Positions 26,095 to 35,693 of a DNA stretch of 60,000 nt are shown one piece after another; position 1 is the first letter of the stretch; each line of letters starts with the position of its first letter. This DNA comes from Saprospiraceae bacterium (lineage in GTDB: Bacteria; Bacteroidota; Bacteroidia; Chitinophagales; Saprospiraceae). The DNA lies in NCBI GenBank assembly GCA_028279185.1, contig JANQSS010000188.1, positions 1-60,000 of the forward strand, given 5' to 3'. Under the pieces are notes generated by a model. It saw only the letters and a list, made by a program, of their open reading frames with translations, was not told where the DNA came from and made no database searches. The position numbers were made by a program, and so were the translations under genes.

Positions 26095-28521
26095 CTATTG
26101 AAGAATAATACTCCTTTGAGCATAGACACCTTTATCTGCGCCTTTTTCATTTGATAATAGTAGAATATATTCTCCTCGTGGAATATGCTCTACCGGTAAG
26201 TTGATAACATCGGATGGCTGTTTAATAGAACGCAAGAGTTTTCCATCTACTGTGAATAATTGTAAGTGATCAAAGGATTGTGACTTTAGGTTAATCTGAA
26301 TCGCTTCAGTGGCCGGATTTGGATAGACAGAAACATCCACTTCTTTTTCAATATACCGCGACCCGACATTTCCATCTATTTGATTGGCAAATGTATAGTC
26401 ACCATTTCGAACAACTGATAAGTTCATTGAACCTTTTCCATCGGTTGGTAAGAAGACTATTTTATTATAGTCTTCATATTCTTCCCACGGATGGTTTGCA
26501 TTCGGACGATACATTAAGACGATCGAGTCCTCTGACATTGAGGTTAAATCAGCATCGTCGCCTAGCGCAGCTCCATCATCATAAAATAATAAAAATGAAC
26601 CTTCAAACTTGCCTTCCTGGTTGCCCACGACATGCCAAAAATGGGAAGTTGATAGGCGATACTTTTCTTCGTCCACATCTCCCGTTGGACCGGTCAAATG
26701 ATGCTCGACAACATATTGAAAAGTATCGATCAGATTATCCACATTCCAACGGTAAGTTGTGTAGCTATCTTTGTACTGGCCAGTTTCGGTAACGCGCACG
26801 TCGTCTTCAAACATGGCCATATTGAGCACGTGTCCACGATTGACTGAAATACCTATAGGCGCTACTTGCAGAGCACCTAGCGACACGGAATCAGATTCAC
26901 CCCCAACTAAAACCGTTGTGTCCATCCTGCTGGCATCATCGAAATGTAAGGTAATTGGTAACGGAACATTATCGTGAAAATGACCTGATTGATATTGATT
27001 TTGTCCAAAATGAATTGTTGCTGTTTGTGTCGCAGGGGAATATTCAAATTTTTGAACATAAAAATCGCTATAGCCCGGTGAAAATATCCAATCATCGAAA
27101 AAAGGTGTCATATCCACTCCGGTGGCAGCCGACATTTGATCGCGATAGCTCTGAGCATTTAAATATGAAAATGCATTATCATTTAATAATCTTGTTTGTC
27201 CGTTTCTAAATAATGTATCACCCAAATAGGCGCGCATATTGTGTAGCATGCTAGCGCCGCGATAATATGTATGCCTGCCATACGTATTTTCTTGTGACAA
27301 CGGTGACAATGCCAAATAAGCACCATCCTCTTCATGGGCGGTTGTCAAAACGAAATAGTGATTATTCCGAACGGCAGTTCGGAACGGTTCTTTACCACCT
27401 ATAAATTCTTCTATTAAATGTGCTCCATATTCTGCATTTCCTTCTTTTATCCACATATCTGGAGCATAATTTATCGTGATAATATTTCCCCACCAGTGAT
27501 GGCAAAGTTCATGCGTCATGAGTCTTGTGCTGAGGCCGCTCGTCGCGCTATTTTGTGGGTAAGCGATACACGAAGAATGTTCCATGGCGCCACGCAATGT
27601 AATTACGTATCCAACACGATTCCATACATACGGACCGTACCAATATTCGAGACAGTCAATAGCATCTGGCAAAAATGCCAACGAGCTCTGCACATCCGCC
27701 ATATGCTGCGGACGCGCGACCAATTGCACTGGAATATTTCCATAAACACCGTTGTGTACGTAATTATGTTCTGTATAATTTGATACTGCCACCCCTACTA
27801 AGTATGTTGGCAGCTGTTTTTGCATGTGATATCTGCGAACTATGGTATCCCCGGTAATAATCTCCTCACCCATAAAATCGCCGACAGCATATCCTTTTCT
27901 GTCTCCTCTGGTAATGAGAGCTATTTCGTAGGTGGCTCGCTCTACAAAATTGTCAAAGCACGGAAACCAGGACCGACCAAAATTATGAGGCTCTCCGATC
28001 AAGTCAATTCCCAGGTTGTAGGCATACTCTGCCTCAAAGTAAAATCCTCCAAAGGACCCTTCACTTACGGTTGGTCTACCACTGTACTCAACAATTACCG
28101 TATTCGTGTCATTTTCGAAAATGGTTTCGGGCCAATCAATAATTACATTGAAGCCGAATCGACTAAATGGAACATCCACATTATCTACATGAACTCGGTC
28201 AATATTCATATCCAACAAATCAAGGTTTATATAATCGATATTCGGCATTTTTGTCCGGAACGAAACCGCGCATTTTCCTGAAATTTCTCGTTGATCAAAT
28301 TTTGTAACATCGAGTTCAATATCGTAATGAACTATATCAAAGGTGTCGCTACGTTCGATGGAGGCTTGCCGCTGACGTTTTTGTTTTTGCGTCAAAGGTT
28401 TCGCTCTTACATTTTGATGTGTCAAATGACAGCCTATTGTTGCAGGCTGAGCGTGCGATGTTTGTTGAAATAAGAAAACACCGAAAAGTAGAATTGTAGT
28501 AGCGTAAAATGATTGCTTCAT
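26095..28521 (-). CDS. Secreted M1-family metallopeptidase with T9SS sorting tail
   Basis: An 808-residue exported zinc aminopeptidase starts with a signal peptide (LLFGVFLFQQTSHAQ). The M1 N-terminal beta domain is followed by the substrate motif GAMEHSS (His replaces Asn of the common GAMEN) and the zinc site HELCHHWWGN (His337, Glu338, His341) with the third ligand Glu360 in WIKEGNAEYG at the canonical spacing. A tail with VDVSVYPNPATEAIQINL is a T9SS type A sorting domain. It probably degrades peptides outside the cell. It is a single gene with its own terminator. A possible promoter was not resolved in the 97-base upstream gap. Confidence 0.92.
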   Translation of the reverse strand: MKQSFYATTILLFGVFLFQQTSHAQPATIGCHLTHQNVRAKPLTQKQKRQRQASIERSDTFDIVHYDIELDVTKFDQREISGKCAVSFRTKMPNIDYINLDLLDMNIDRVHVDNVDVPFSRFGFNVIIDWPETIFENDTNTVIVEYSGRPTVSEGSFGGFYFEAEYAYNLGIDLIGEPHNFGRSWFPCFDNFVERATYEIALITRGDRKGYAVGDFMGEEIITGDTIVRRYHMQKQLPTYLVGVAVSNYTEHNYVHNGVYGNIPVQLVARPQHMADVQSSLAFLPDAIDCLEYWYGPYVWNRVGYVITLRGAMEHSSCIAYPQNSATSGLSTRLMTHELCHHWWGNIITINYAPDMWIKEGNAEYGAHLIEEFIGGKEPFRTAVRNNHYFVLTTAHEEDGAYLALSPLSQENTYGRHTYYRGASMLHNMRAYLGDTLFRNGQTRLLNDNAFSYLNAQSYRDQMSAATGVDMTPFFDDWIFSPGYSDFYVQKFEYSPATQTATIHFGQNQYQSGHFHDNVPLPITLHFDDASRMDTTVLVGGESDSVSLGALQVAPIGISVNRGHVLNMAMFEDDVRVTETGQYKDSYTTYRWNVDNLIDTFQYVVEHHLTGPTGDVDEEKYRLSTSHFWHVVGNQEGKFEGSFLLFYDDGAALGDDADLTSMSEDSIVLMYRPNANHPWEEYEDYNKIVFLPTDGKGSMNLSVVRNGDYTFANQIDGNVGSRYIEKEVDVSVYPNPATEAIQINLKSQSFDHLQLFTVDGKLLRSIKQPSDVINLPVEHIPRGEYILLLSNEKGADKGVYAQRSIILQ

Positions 28522-28618
28522 AAAAAACAGTTTAAGAGAGTCTTTATCCGTGTTGATGAGTCTTCAACCCCATCATTTCACTTTAAGTAATTCATTTGTA
28601 CGTTGATGATTTAATTAT

Positions 28619-29629
28619 TTAATCAAATAATTTATCATACCGTTGTTGCTCTGATGAGGAGGAAGATGATGAACGCTCTGGTTTCTCTGATTCTAAATCA
28701 AAAAAGTCATCCGAACCTTCAGTACCGCTCATGAGCATCATTGTACTTTTCTTTTCCCACTCTTCAAGCATGGCCATCCCCTTTTCTTCGAAGATTCCAT
28801 TTTCTAGATCTACTTTATTCATAAAGTCCGATGACAATTCCATAAATCGCTCCATTTCTCCCACCTTATTTGCTACGTCATCGGCTATGGCTTCAACAGC
28901 TTGATCGAACATGGCGCGTTTGTCTTTATCTCCGCTAATCACAGACATTGCTGACTTCATAGCACTGTGGCTGGCGCGAATCGCCTTACGCTCTTGTTCT
29001 TTAAGCTTAACCTGATCCTTTGTATCTTCTAGTAAGATCTCGGAATTTTTGTACATTTTATTTAAGACACGATGCAAGATTTCTAATTTTTTGTATAGAG
29101 CTGCATATTTGGCATTTGTTTCCTTGAGTCGAGCGGCCTTACGACTTGATAGCACCATCTCCTTTTCCATTCCTTTTTCTCGCGCCTTTGAAGCCAAAAG
29201 CATATTATTTTCAATTTCCTTTTCATTCGTAGTAATTTGCGTTTTCAATTTACGCATCTGACCGCGAATATTACCTATTTGTTTGCTCATTTTGGATAAG
29301 TTATCCTGCAAATCATCAACATAATTTTTTAAGATTCCGATAGGATCAATTGTAACGAAAATGGAAGTTATCCAGCGCATGACACTCTTATACATATAAC
29401 CGATGAGTGTTCTCATTTTAGGATCTAAAATCATGTACAAAATCACGCCCAGCACGAGTAGTGTGCCGGCAAGCACCATTATGTTACCCATTTGCGCCAG
29501 AAGCAAGGGGATTAATTTGGCCAGCAAAAATCCACCACCGATAATTAATGCACCTAGAAAAAGTGCTCCTGTTTTTCCTTCAGGTCGTTTCCAAAATGAC
29601 TTCTTTTCATTCGGGAGATTGTTATCCAT
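28619..29629 (-). CDS. Membrane-anchored coiled-coil protein, PspA/Vipp1-like region
   Basis: This 336-residue protein has two N-terminal transmembrane helices (GALFLGALIIGGGFLLAKL and IMVLAGTLLVLGVILYMIL), then a long charged coiled coil (residues about 105-270) and a low-complexity tail with seven Ser. The helical part (DPIGILKNYVDDLQDNLSKM, with several long helices and GDKDKRAMFDQAVEAIADD) resembles PspA/ESCRT-III-like membrane-remodelling proteins, though the match is by eye and membrane helices are not part of classical PspA. The coiled-coil gene at 29650 ends 20 bases upstream, so the two are probably co-expressed. Function is not known. Confidence 0.6.
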   Translation of the reverse strand: MDNNLPNEKKSFWKRPEGKTGALFLGALIIGGGFLLAKLIPLLLAQMGNIMVLAGTLLVLGVILYMILDPKMRTLIGYMYKSVMRWITSIFVTIDPIGILKNYVDDLQDNLSKMSKQIGNIRGQMRKLKTQITTNEKEIENNMLLASKAREKGMEKEMVLSSRKAARLKETNAKYAALYKKLEILHRVLNKMYKNSEILLEDTKDQVKLKEQERKAIRASHSAMKSAMSVISGDKDKRAMFDQAVEAIADDVANKVGEMERFMELSSDFMNKVDLENGIFEEKGMAMLEEWEKKSTMMLMSGTEGSDDFFDLESEKPERSSSSSSSEQQRYDKLFD

Positions 29630-29649
29630 TTTATCTGTATTTTATTAAA

Positions 29650-30198
29650 TTAAAGTATCGTATTGATCGTGTTAAAATCCGAGGATATCTCGTCATTGAA
29701 CTTTGTGAAAGCCGCCTCGAATTTTGACTTAGTTTCATTTATTTTGGCTTCAGCTGAAGCGATTTCCGCATCACTATTGTCTATTCGCTCTTGATAGGCC
29801 GAGATTTTACTTTCAACTTCGGCAATTTTTTTCTTCAAATTGACAATGTGTTCTTTAAGTTGCAGCTTTTCTTCGCGCTTATTGTTAATCTTTTGTTCCG
29901 TTTGCGCTTTTAAAGCATCATCGAATTGACGTTTTTCTTTGGACAGCACATTTTTATAATGTTCTATGGATTGAAGCAGTTTATCCTTCGTCAACCCCAT
30001 GTTGACAGCGGTGGCAAATGCACTCTTGATTGCCGTCTCCTCGTCGAGCATGCCAGCCATGGCGACCACTGACTTTTTGAATTCCAAATAGTCGAACCCT
30101 TTTAGGTTGTTTTTTTCGATGGCATTCGACAAGTAACTGATGCTCTTTCCATCCAGGCCTTCCAACGACTTAAAAAGCTCATAAAATTTTTGTCCCAT
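29650..30198 (-). CDS. Small coiled-coil protein partnered with the membrane coiled-coil protein
   Basis: This 182-residue soluble protein has an N-terminal globular part (FDYLEFKKSVVAMAGMLDEE, then IKSAFATAVNMGLTKDKLLQ) and a C-terminal coiled coil from about residue 88 (KEKRQFDDALKAQTEQ and on). No signal peptide or enzyme motif is present. I cannot name the family. It sits 20 bases upstream of the two-helix membrane coiled-coil gene on the same strand, and the matching heptad-rich regions suggest the two proteins assemble together (inference). The start at ATG 30198 is well placed; the promoter in the divergent gap to 30399 was not resolved. Confidence 0.7.
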   Translation of the reverse strand: MGQKFYELFKSLEGLDGKSISYLSNAIEKNNLKGFDYLEFKKSVVAMAGMLDEETAIKSAFATAVNMGLTKDKLLQSIEHYKNVLSKEKRQFDDALKAQTEQKINNKREEKLQLKEHIVNLKKKIAEVESKISAYQERIDNSDAEIASAEAKINETKSKFEAAFTKFNDEISSDFNTINTIL

Positions 30199-30398
30199 AA
30201 GAAGTAGATATATTTTGCGACTGTAACGTACGTGCTACAACACAAGTTATAAAAATACACAGAATATTCGCTTTTGATACGGAGGTAATGGACGAACAAT
30301 GCGCATTCGTCGCCAAACCTGTTAAATGAGCAAACGTTATCTTAAACTTAAGACTTTCATGTCCACAAACAATATGTTGTGCACACCGTTGACCTGAT

Positions 30399-31508
30399 AT
30401 GAAAAACATCACAACGATTCTACTGCTACTCACTTTTTTTTCCTGTGCCGCTGAGCCAACACGTACAGAAGACGGTCATGCTGATATCGGATCAACCAAA
30501 AAACACATCGGCGATTCAGATTTACTAACAGCGTCTGGCACACAGGGCACGTACTACGGGGATAAGTCCCCAACCACGGAAGCCAAACCAAACAATCTCG
30601 AATCAACCCAACCAATAAATACAGTTGAGCACCCGCAAACTTTGACAACGGGAAGTAGGGTAGAAGACAGGAATAAAGCTTATGGTCAAGAAAGCAACTC
30701 CGATTCCTTGAATGAAGGAAAGCGTGCTAAGGAAAAAGCTGGAGTAGGACTACGACCTGGTTATGTAAACGAAGACGATACTTCTAACGATAATATACTA
30801 GGAAGGGTGTCACCTGAATCTCAAATGAAACATGAAGCTAAGGGGAAAAAGACCATCATTATCGGCATTCATGATGAATTTGATGCGCTTTTGAATAAGT
30901 ACGTTGATGCCGCGGGAAATGTGAATTACAAGGGGTTTATATCTGAAAAGTCGAAATTAGAGGCCTATCTCGATAAGCTATCTTCCACCGACCCAAGGAC
31001 CATTGACAGTCGACAAGCTCAGATGGCATTCTATATAAACTTGTACAATGCGGCTACCATAAAACTCATTCTGGATAATTATCCGTTAAAAAGCATACTT
31101 GACTTAGACAACGAAAAAACGTGGGACATTGATAGGGTCAGATTACATGGAAAACTTGTTTCATTGAATTTTATAGAACATCAAATTTTGAGACCAAAAT
31201 ATAATGATGCCCGCATCCATTTTGCGGTAAATTGCGCAGCGAAGTCCTGTCCTCCATTGGCGAATCAGGCTTACACAGCTCAAAATCTTGAAAAATTATT
31301 GGAAACCAATACTCGTGCATTCATTAATAATAAAAATTACAACGAAATTAATGAAGGGACACTTCGGTTGTCGAAAATATTCGAGTGGTATCGTGAAGAC
31401 TTCGGTGAAAGCCTGCAGGAATATTTAATGAAATTCAGTGATATAGTGATAAAAGAATCGGCTTCGATTCAATTCAATGAATATGATTGGGCACTGAATG
31501 GATATTAG
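30399..31508 (+). CDS. DUF547 domain lipoprotein
   Basis: A 369-residue lipoprotein carries the lipobox TFFSC (Cys16). Residues 17-150 are a polar, low-complexity linker. The DUF547 domain spans about residues 155-350 with FDALLNKYVDAAGNVNYKGF, AFYINLYNAATIKLIL, LNFIEHQILRPKY, HFAVNCAAKSCPPL and AFINNKNY. The conserved Cys pair in VNCAAKSCPPL and the Asn-Tyr residues suggest a papain-like or transglutaminase-like fold, but activity is unproven. It is expected in the periplasm, tethered to a membrane. It is divergent from the coiled-coil pair and ends at a strong bidirectional terminator. Confidence 0.9.
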   Translation: MKNITTILLLLTFFSCAAEPTRTEDGHADIGSTKKHIGDSDLLTASGTQGTYYGDKSPTTEAKPNNLESTQPINTVEHPQTLTTGSRVEDRNKAYGQESNSDSLNEGKRAKEKAGVGLRPGYVNEDDTSNDNILGRVSPESQMKHEAKGKKTIIIGIHDEFDALLNKYVDAAGNVNYKGFISEKSKLEAYLDKLSSTDPRTIDSRQAQMAFYINLYNAATIKLILDNYPLKSILDLDNEKTWDIDRVRLHGKLVSLNFIEHQILRPKYNDARIHFAVNCAAKSCPPLANQAYTAQNLEKLLETNTRAFINNKNYNEINEGTLRLSKIFEWYREDFGESLQEYLMKFSDIVIKESASIQFNEYDWALNGY

Positions 31509-31542
31509 TCTCAGGTTAATGCGATGAGAATCCAGAATAACT

Positions 31543-31578
31543 AAAAAGGCGATGTATCTGGAAGATAATCGCCTTTTT
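31543..31578. terminator. Bidirectional intrinsic terminator
   Basis: AAAAAGGCGA (31543-31552) and TCGCCTTTTT (31569-31578) form a perfect 10 bp stem with a 16-base loop. The flanking A and T runs allow termination in both directions, serving the convergent DUF547 gene (plus) and BON-LysM gene (minus). Confidence 0.88.
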
Positions 31579-31594
31579 GGTTTAAATCATTTTC

Positions 31595-32056
31595 TTATCC
31601 GAGTGGAGGTATACGCAATACTTGTCCTGGATAAATTTCATTTGGATCTTTCAACATAGGCTGATTTGCCTCAAATATTGTCATATACTTCATTGGATCC
31701 CCGTAGTGTTCTTTCGCAATTTTTGAAAGCGAATCACCACTTTGTACCTCATAGAAAGTCGCAGGAGGGGCAACCAAAGAAATGCGGTCGTCAACCGTCG
31801 CAATCCCTTCAACATTTCCAAGGGCAAGAACGGTTTTTTCTTTATCTGCCTGAGATGAAGTTTCACCGTATACCGTAACCTTGTCATCGTCCACTTCAAC
31901 ACTTAAACCGTCTATAGGTAAATTCAATGATTGAATGACACTCTTTAACGCATCTGAGCGCTGAGCCTTCAATACCTCAGCTGAGGCTGCGGCCTCTTCC
32001 TCTGATCCACCGAAGATTTTAGATCCGGCATTTTTTAAAAAAGAAAATAATCCCAT
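31595..32056 (-). CDS. kbp: BON and LysM domain protein (Kbp/YgaU-like)
   Basis: This 153-residue protein has an N-terminal amphipathic segment, a BON domain (residues about 25-95, ending IATVDDRISLV) and a C-terminal LysM domain (YEVQSGDSLSKIAKEHYGD, then IYPGQVLRIP). This order is that of Kbp (YgaU), the cytoplasmic potassium-binding protein of Escherichia coli. Domain order and length support homology; potassium binding is not shown here. No signal peptide is present. It is a single gene that shares the terminator at 31543-31578 with its convergent neighbour and is divergent from secDF. Confidence 0.88.
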   Translation of the reverse strand: MGLFSFLKNAGSKIFGGSEEEAAASAEVLKAQRSDALKSVIQSLNLPIDGLSVEVDDDKVTVYGETSSQADKEKTVLALGNVEGIATVDDRISLVAPPATFYEVQSGDSLSKIAKEHYGDPMKYMTIFEANQPMLKDPNEIYPGQVLRIPPLG

Positions 32057-32258
32057 TTTGTAAGTTGTTTTAATGAATAAAAAATGTTGTTCTCTAGAAT
32101 AAGATCAAACAACGAATATAGAAATTATAACTATGTCAAATAAGTTCCCGATTTGGTCAAGATCTGGATATCTTAGTTCGGAACTCGAAGATTCAAAGCG
32201 GTATATCCTATAGGACCTTACACATATAGTACCACCGATGTATTAAGCCAGACATCGC

Positions 32259-32288
32259 TTTCAGATGCAGGCTTTTTTCCTATCTTTG
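32259..32288 (+). promoter_or_regulatory. Promoter of secDF
   Basis: TATCTTTG at 32281-32288 exactly fits TAnnTTTG, and TTTC at 32259-32262 stands in for the -33 TTTG with an 18-base spacer. The predicted start of transcription (about 32295) leaves a leader of about 60 bases before the ATG at 32354, containing the hairpin listed next. Confidence 0.65.
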
Positions 32289-32303
32289 CGGCGCTTTTTT
32301 AGA

Positions 32304-32334
32304 CCCGGGTCAGGACTCGGGCATTATTTTTTTT
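32304..32334 (+). terminator. Hairpin and T-tract in the secDF leader (possible attenuator)
   Basis: CCCGGGTC-AG-GACTCGGG (32304-32321) folds into a stem of about seven pairs, including one G-T pair, and is followed by CATTA and an eight-T run (32327-32334). This is the layout of an intrinsic terminator, but it lies between the predicted secDF promoter and its start codon, not behind a gene. It may attenuate secDF transcription. No leader peptide or riboswitch aptamer was recognised in the short upstream stretch. Confidence 0.5.
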
Positions 32335-32353
32335 ATCATCATCTAAATTACTT

Positions 32354-35300
32354 ATGGAAGGTAAAGGGATCATTAAATTCTTCCTGATCATCCTTGCTGT
32401 AGTTTGTTTGCTGCAATACCTCTATCTCTTGCCCACACGCAAGGTAGAAAAAGCAGCGGACCAGTATGCACAGCAAATGGCCGCTTCAGCAGCTGAAGAC
32501 GAGGCTGATATGATCGAGAAGCAAGCGCGCGTGCGCTATCTGGACTCTATGTCCAGTGAATCTGTAGTCAATATTCCTTTTTTGGCGGACTACACGTATG
32601 AAGAATTAAAAGCCAGACAATTGGCTTACGGATTAGACCTCAAAGGAGGACTAGCCGTCGTACTACAGGTCAACCTACGCGATTTTATCAGGACATTATC
32701 TCGAGACAGCAAAGATCCCACCTTCCAGGCTGCTCTAGAATCCGCAGGTGACCAGTTGACAAATGCTCAGGATGACTTTGTCACCCTATTTGCCCAGGAA
32801 TGGGGCAAAATAGCAGATGGTAAAAAGCTAGCAACATTATTTGCCAGAAATCAATCGCTGAAACAAGACATCAATTTCGAATCGACAGATGATGAAGTTA
32901 TCGGTCTACTTCGACGAAAGTCTGATGATGCGGTTGACTTAACATTTAAACGCCTGAAGGATAGGATTGATAAATCTGGTGCTATACAACCGAATGTATC
33001 ACTCGATGAAAATCGAGACCTGATATTGATAGAATTACCCGGTGTCGACAATCCGGAGCGAGCTATCAACTATATTAAGAAAGCCGCCAATCTGGAATTT
33101 TGGAATGTCTACCGTTTGACTCAGGGTATACAGGAGGCATTTATTTCGGCAGATAGGAAACTGAAAGCAGAGCGAGCTGGAGATACCAGCTTCGTTGATG
33201 AGCCAGAGTTTGACGTTATACCAATCTATGACATTACGTATGATTCCTTGGCAAATCCCATTGATTCGAAATTGGTCAGTTATGATACGATACCTATTGA
33301 AGCCAATCCTTTTGAAGCAGGAGGTCCATTGTTGAGCTTATTATCGCTCAATGGTCAATCAGGAGAATTGCAATTCCCTCTGAATGTGGCAGGTGTCGCG
33401 GATAAAAACAAGAAAGCCGCAATTGATGAAATGCTTCAGCGGGAAGATATCAAGGCACTCTTTCCATCCGATTTGCGATTGTTGTGGTCATATAAGCCCT
33501 ATCGCGACAGCGATGGTAAAGAGACGAATCGTTACCAACTCTACATGATTAAAAAGGAGCGAGGAAGTGATCAAGCACCACTTCTCGGTGATCGTGTGGT
33601 GAATGCATCTTCTCAACCCGATCCAACGACTGGGAAGGTCGAAATTTCACTCAGTATGGATCAGACTGGTGCGCAGACATGGGGGCAAATGACGACGGAA
33701 GCATCTCAAGATAATAATCGCGAAATTGCAATAGTCCTGGATAATGAAGTTGTTTCGGCTCCCAGTGTTCGTGTTCCAATCATGAATGGTTCTTCATCGA
33801 TTACCGGAGATTTTACTATTCAAGAAGGGCAGGACCTGGCTAATATATTAGAAGTTGGAAAACTACCGACAGAAATAGAAATCATTCAGCAGACAATAGT
33901 CGGTCCATCCTTAGGACAGGATAATATAAACCGTAGTATCCGGTCACTATTGGTGGGTATGGTTCTTCTTATTCTTTTTATGATACTGTACTACAATAAG
34001 GCTGGCGTAGTGGCCATTGTAGCCCTAATCGCCAATCTCTTTTTCATTTTTGGTGCTTTGTCCTCGATCGGTTTAGTCTTGACACTTCCCGGTATTGCTG
34101 GTATCTTATTGACAATCGGTATGGCAGTAGATGCCAACGTCATCATCTTTGAGCGGATACGAGAGGAATTGCGTATTGGCAAAACGCTCAGGACAGCTAT
34201 AGCAGATGGTTTTCGCCATTCGTATTCGGCGATTATTGATGCCAACGTAACAACGATATTGGTTGCCATCGTTCTAGCCTACTTTGGCTTGGGTCCAATT
34301 AAGGGTTTTGCCATAGTCTTAATCGTCGGTGTGATCTCCTCACTTGTCACTGCAGTATTGATGGGTCGATTGCTCATCGACTGGTGGACAGGTTCCGGAC
34401 GTGATATGCAGTTTTGGTCAGGTTGGTCCAAGAATTGGTTAGCCAATTTGAATATCGATTGGCTCGGTAAGCGCAAAATGACTTACGTCATTTCCGGAAT
34501 ACTACTCTTGGCCAGTGCTGCCTCGATTGCAACTCGTGGGTTTGAATTTGGAGTTGACTTTAAAGGTGGTTACTCCTATAACGTACAGCTGGAAGAAGGA
34601 GTCAATGCAAGTGTCGACGAAATTCGGACTAGTCTTGTAGAAGCATTTGACAATGCGTCTACAACCGTCAAAGCTGTCGACTTGGCTAATACCTATAATA
34701 TTACAACGAGTTATTTAATTGATCAATCGGGACAAGAAGCGCAGGCGCAAGTGACCGAAGCATTATTTAATGGAATAAATTCTATAGCTGGTGGGAATCT
34801 GGATTTAGCCAATTTTAGCGATGCTGATGGGCAGGGTACGCATGTTACAAGCAGTAGTAAAGTTGGTCCGACGATTGCAGATGATATTAAAAGTAGTTCG
34901 TACGAAGCGGCAGCATTTGCTTTGGTATTAATCTTCTTATACATCTTTTTGCGCTTTAACAAGTGGCAATACAGCCTTGGTGCAGTTGGAGCTTTGATAC
35001 ATGATAGCGTTATTGTTTTGGGTATATTTTCATTGTTCCACGGAATTTTACCTTTTTCAATGGAAATCGATCAGGCATTTATCGCTGCACTGCTCACGGT
35101 AATAGGTTATTCTATTAATGATACGGTTGTTGTGTTTGACCGTATTCGGGAATATCTTGGTATCTACATCAATCGATCCAAGACTGAAGTTGTAAACATG
35201 GCTATTAATTCAACTGTAAGTCGAACAGTAATTACGTCTTTGACGACCTTATTTGTCGTAACGATATTATTTGTTTTTGGTGGTAGCAGTATTAAAGGAT

Positions 35301-35446
35301 TTGCTTTTGCCTTACTCGTAGGAATTATTGTTGGTACGTATTCGTCTATTTTTGTGGCAACTCCTATCGTCCATGATTTGACAGATGAAATGGCTACTAA
35401 AAAAGTAGAAAAACGACGGACATATTCAAAGAGTCGTTCGAAGTAA
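32354..35446 (+). CDS. secDF: Protein translocase accessory subunit SecDF (fused)
   Basis: This 1030-residue fusion of SecD and SecF uses the proton-motive force to complete Sec-dependent export and drives the periplasmic P1 head movement. The N-terminal helix is followed by the SecD part with LAYGLDLKGGLAVVLQVNL, a large periplasmic domain, and the six-helix segment with GMAVDANVIIFERIREELR. The SecF part starts near YVISGILLLASAASI, with GVDFKGGYSYNV, and ends with six helices including IGYSINDTVVVFDRIREYL. Fusion is usual in Bacteroidota. The gene is single, with its own promoter and terminator. Confidence 0.96.
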   Translation: MEGKGIIKFFLIILAVVCLLQYLYLLPTRKVEKAADQYAQQMAASAAEDEADMIEKQARVRYLDSMSSESVVNIPFLADYTYEELKARQLAYGLDLKGGLAVVLQVNLRDFIRTLSRDSKDPTFQAALESAGDQLTNAQDDFVTLFAQEWGKIADGKKLATLFARNQSLKQDINFESTDDEVIGLLRRKSDDAVDLTFKRLKDRIDKSGAIQPNVSLDENRDLILIELPGVDNPERAINYIKKAANLEFWNVYRLTQGIQEAFISADRKLKAERAGDTSFVDEPEFDVIPIYDITYDSLANPIDSKLVSYDTIPIEANPFEAGGPLLSLLSLNGQSGELQFPLNVAGVADKNKKAAIDEMLQREDIKALFPSDLRLLWSYKPYRDSDGKETNRYQLYMIKKERGSDQAPLLGDRVVNASSQPDPTTGKVEISLSMDQTGAQTWGQMTTEASQDNNREIAIVLDNEVVSAPSVRVPIMNGSSSITGDFTIQEGQDLANILEVGKLPTEIEIIQQTIVGPSLGQDNINRSIRSLLVGMVLLILFMILYYNKAGVVAIVALIANLFFIFGALSSIGLVLTLPGIAGILLTIGMAVDANVIIFERIREELRIGKTLRTAIADGFRHSYSAIIDANVTTILVAIVLAYFGLGPIKGFAIVLIVGVISSLVTAVLMGRLLIDWWTGSGRDMQFWSGWSKNWLANLNIDWLGKRKMTYVISGILLLASAASIATRGFEFGVDFKGGYSYNVQLEEGVNASVDEIRTSLVEAFDNASTTVKAVDLANTYNITTSYLIDQSGQEAQAQVTEALFNGINSIAGGNLDLANFSDADGQGTHVTSSSKVGPTIADDIKSSSYEAAAFALVLIFLYIFLRFNKWQYSLGAVGALIHDSVIVLGIFSLFHGILPFSMEIDQAFIAALLTVIGYSINDTVVVFDRIREYLGIYINRSKTEVVNMAINSTVSRTVITSLTTLFVVTILFVFGGSSIKGFAFALLVGIIVGTYSSIFVATPIVHDLTDEMATKKVEKRRTYSKSRSK

Positions 35447-35460
35447 GAAATACTAATTCG

Positions 35461-35501
35461 AAAAAAGAGCAATCAAATTAATTTTTGGTTGCTTTTTTTT
35501 T
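35461..35501 (+). terminator. Intrinsic terminator of secDF
   Basis: GCAATCAAA (35469-35477) pairs with TTTGGTTGC (35484-35492), with one G-T pair and a six-base loop, and is followed by nine T residues (35493-35501). It is 14 bases beyond the secDF stop codon. Confidence 0.88.
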
Positions 35502-35693
35502 GCCAGGAGGCCAACGGATTCTGTACATAAAGCCACTTCAATCTGTAGAGTCGCTATAGATTTCTAAGTTGATATTCGAAAATGCAGTTCGCGTTGTGTA
35601 CTTAGACGAAAAGCCTCTTTTAAAAATATATTTGTAAATAGGTAACCATTTCCACTTAGCTGCTATATGATTGAAAATCAAAAAGGATCAATC

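Noticed and set aside
26319-28281. Several plus-strand open frames opposite the M1 peptidase gene
   Set aside because: They are antisense shadows; the minus-strand gene carries the intact zinc site and T9SS tail.
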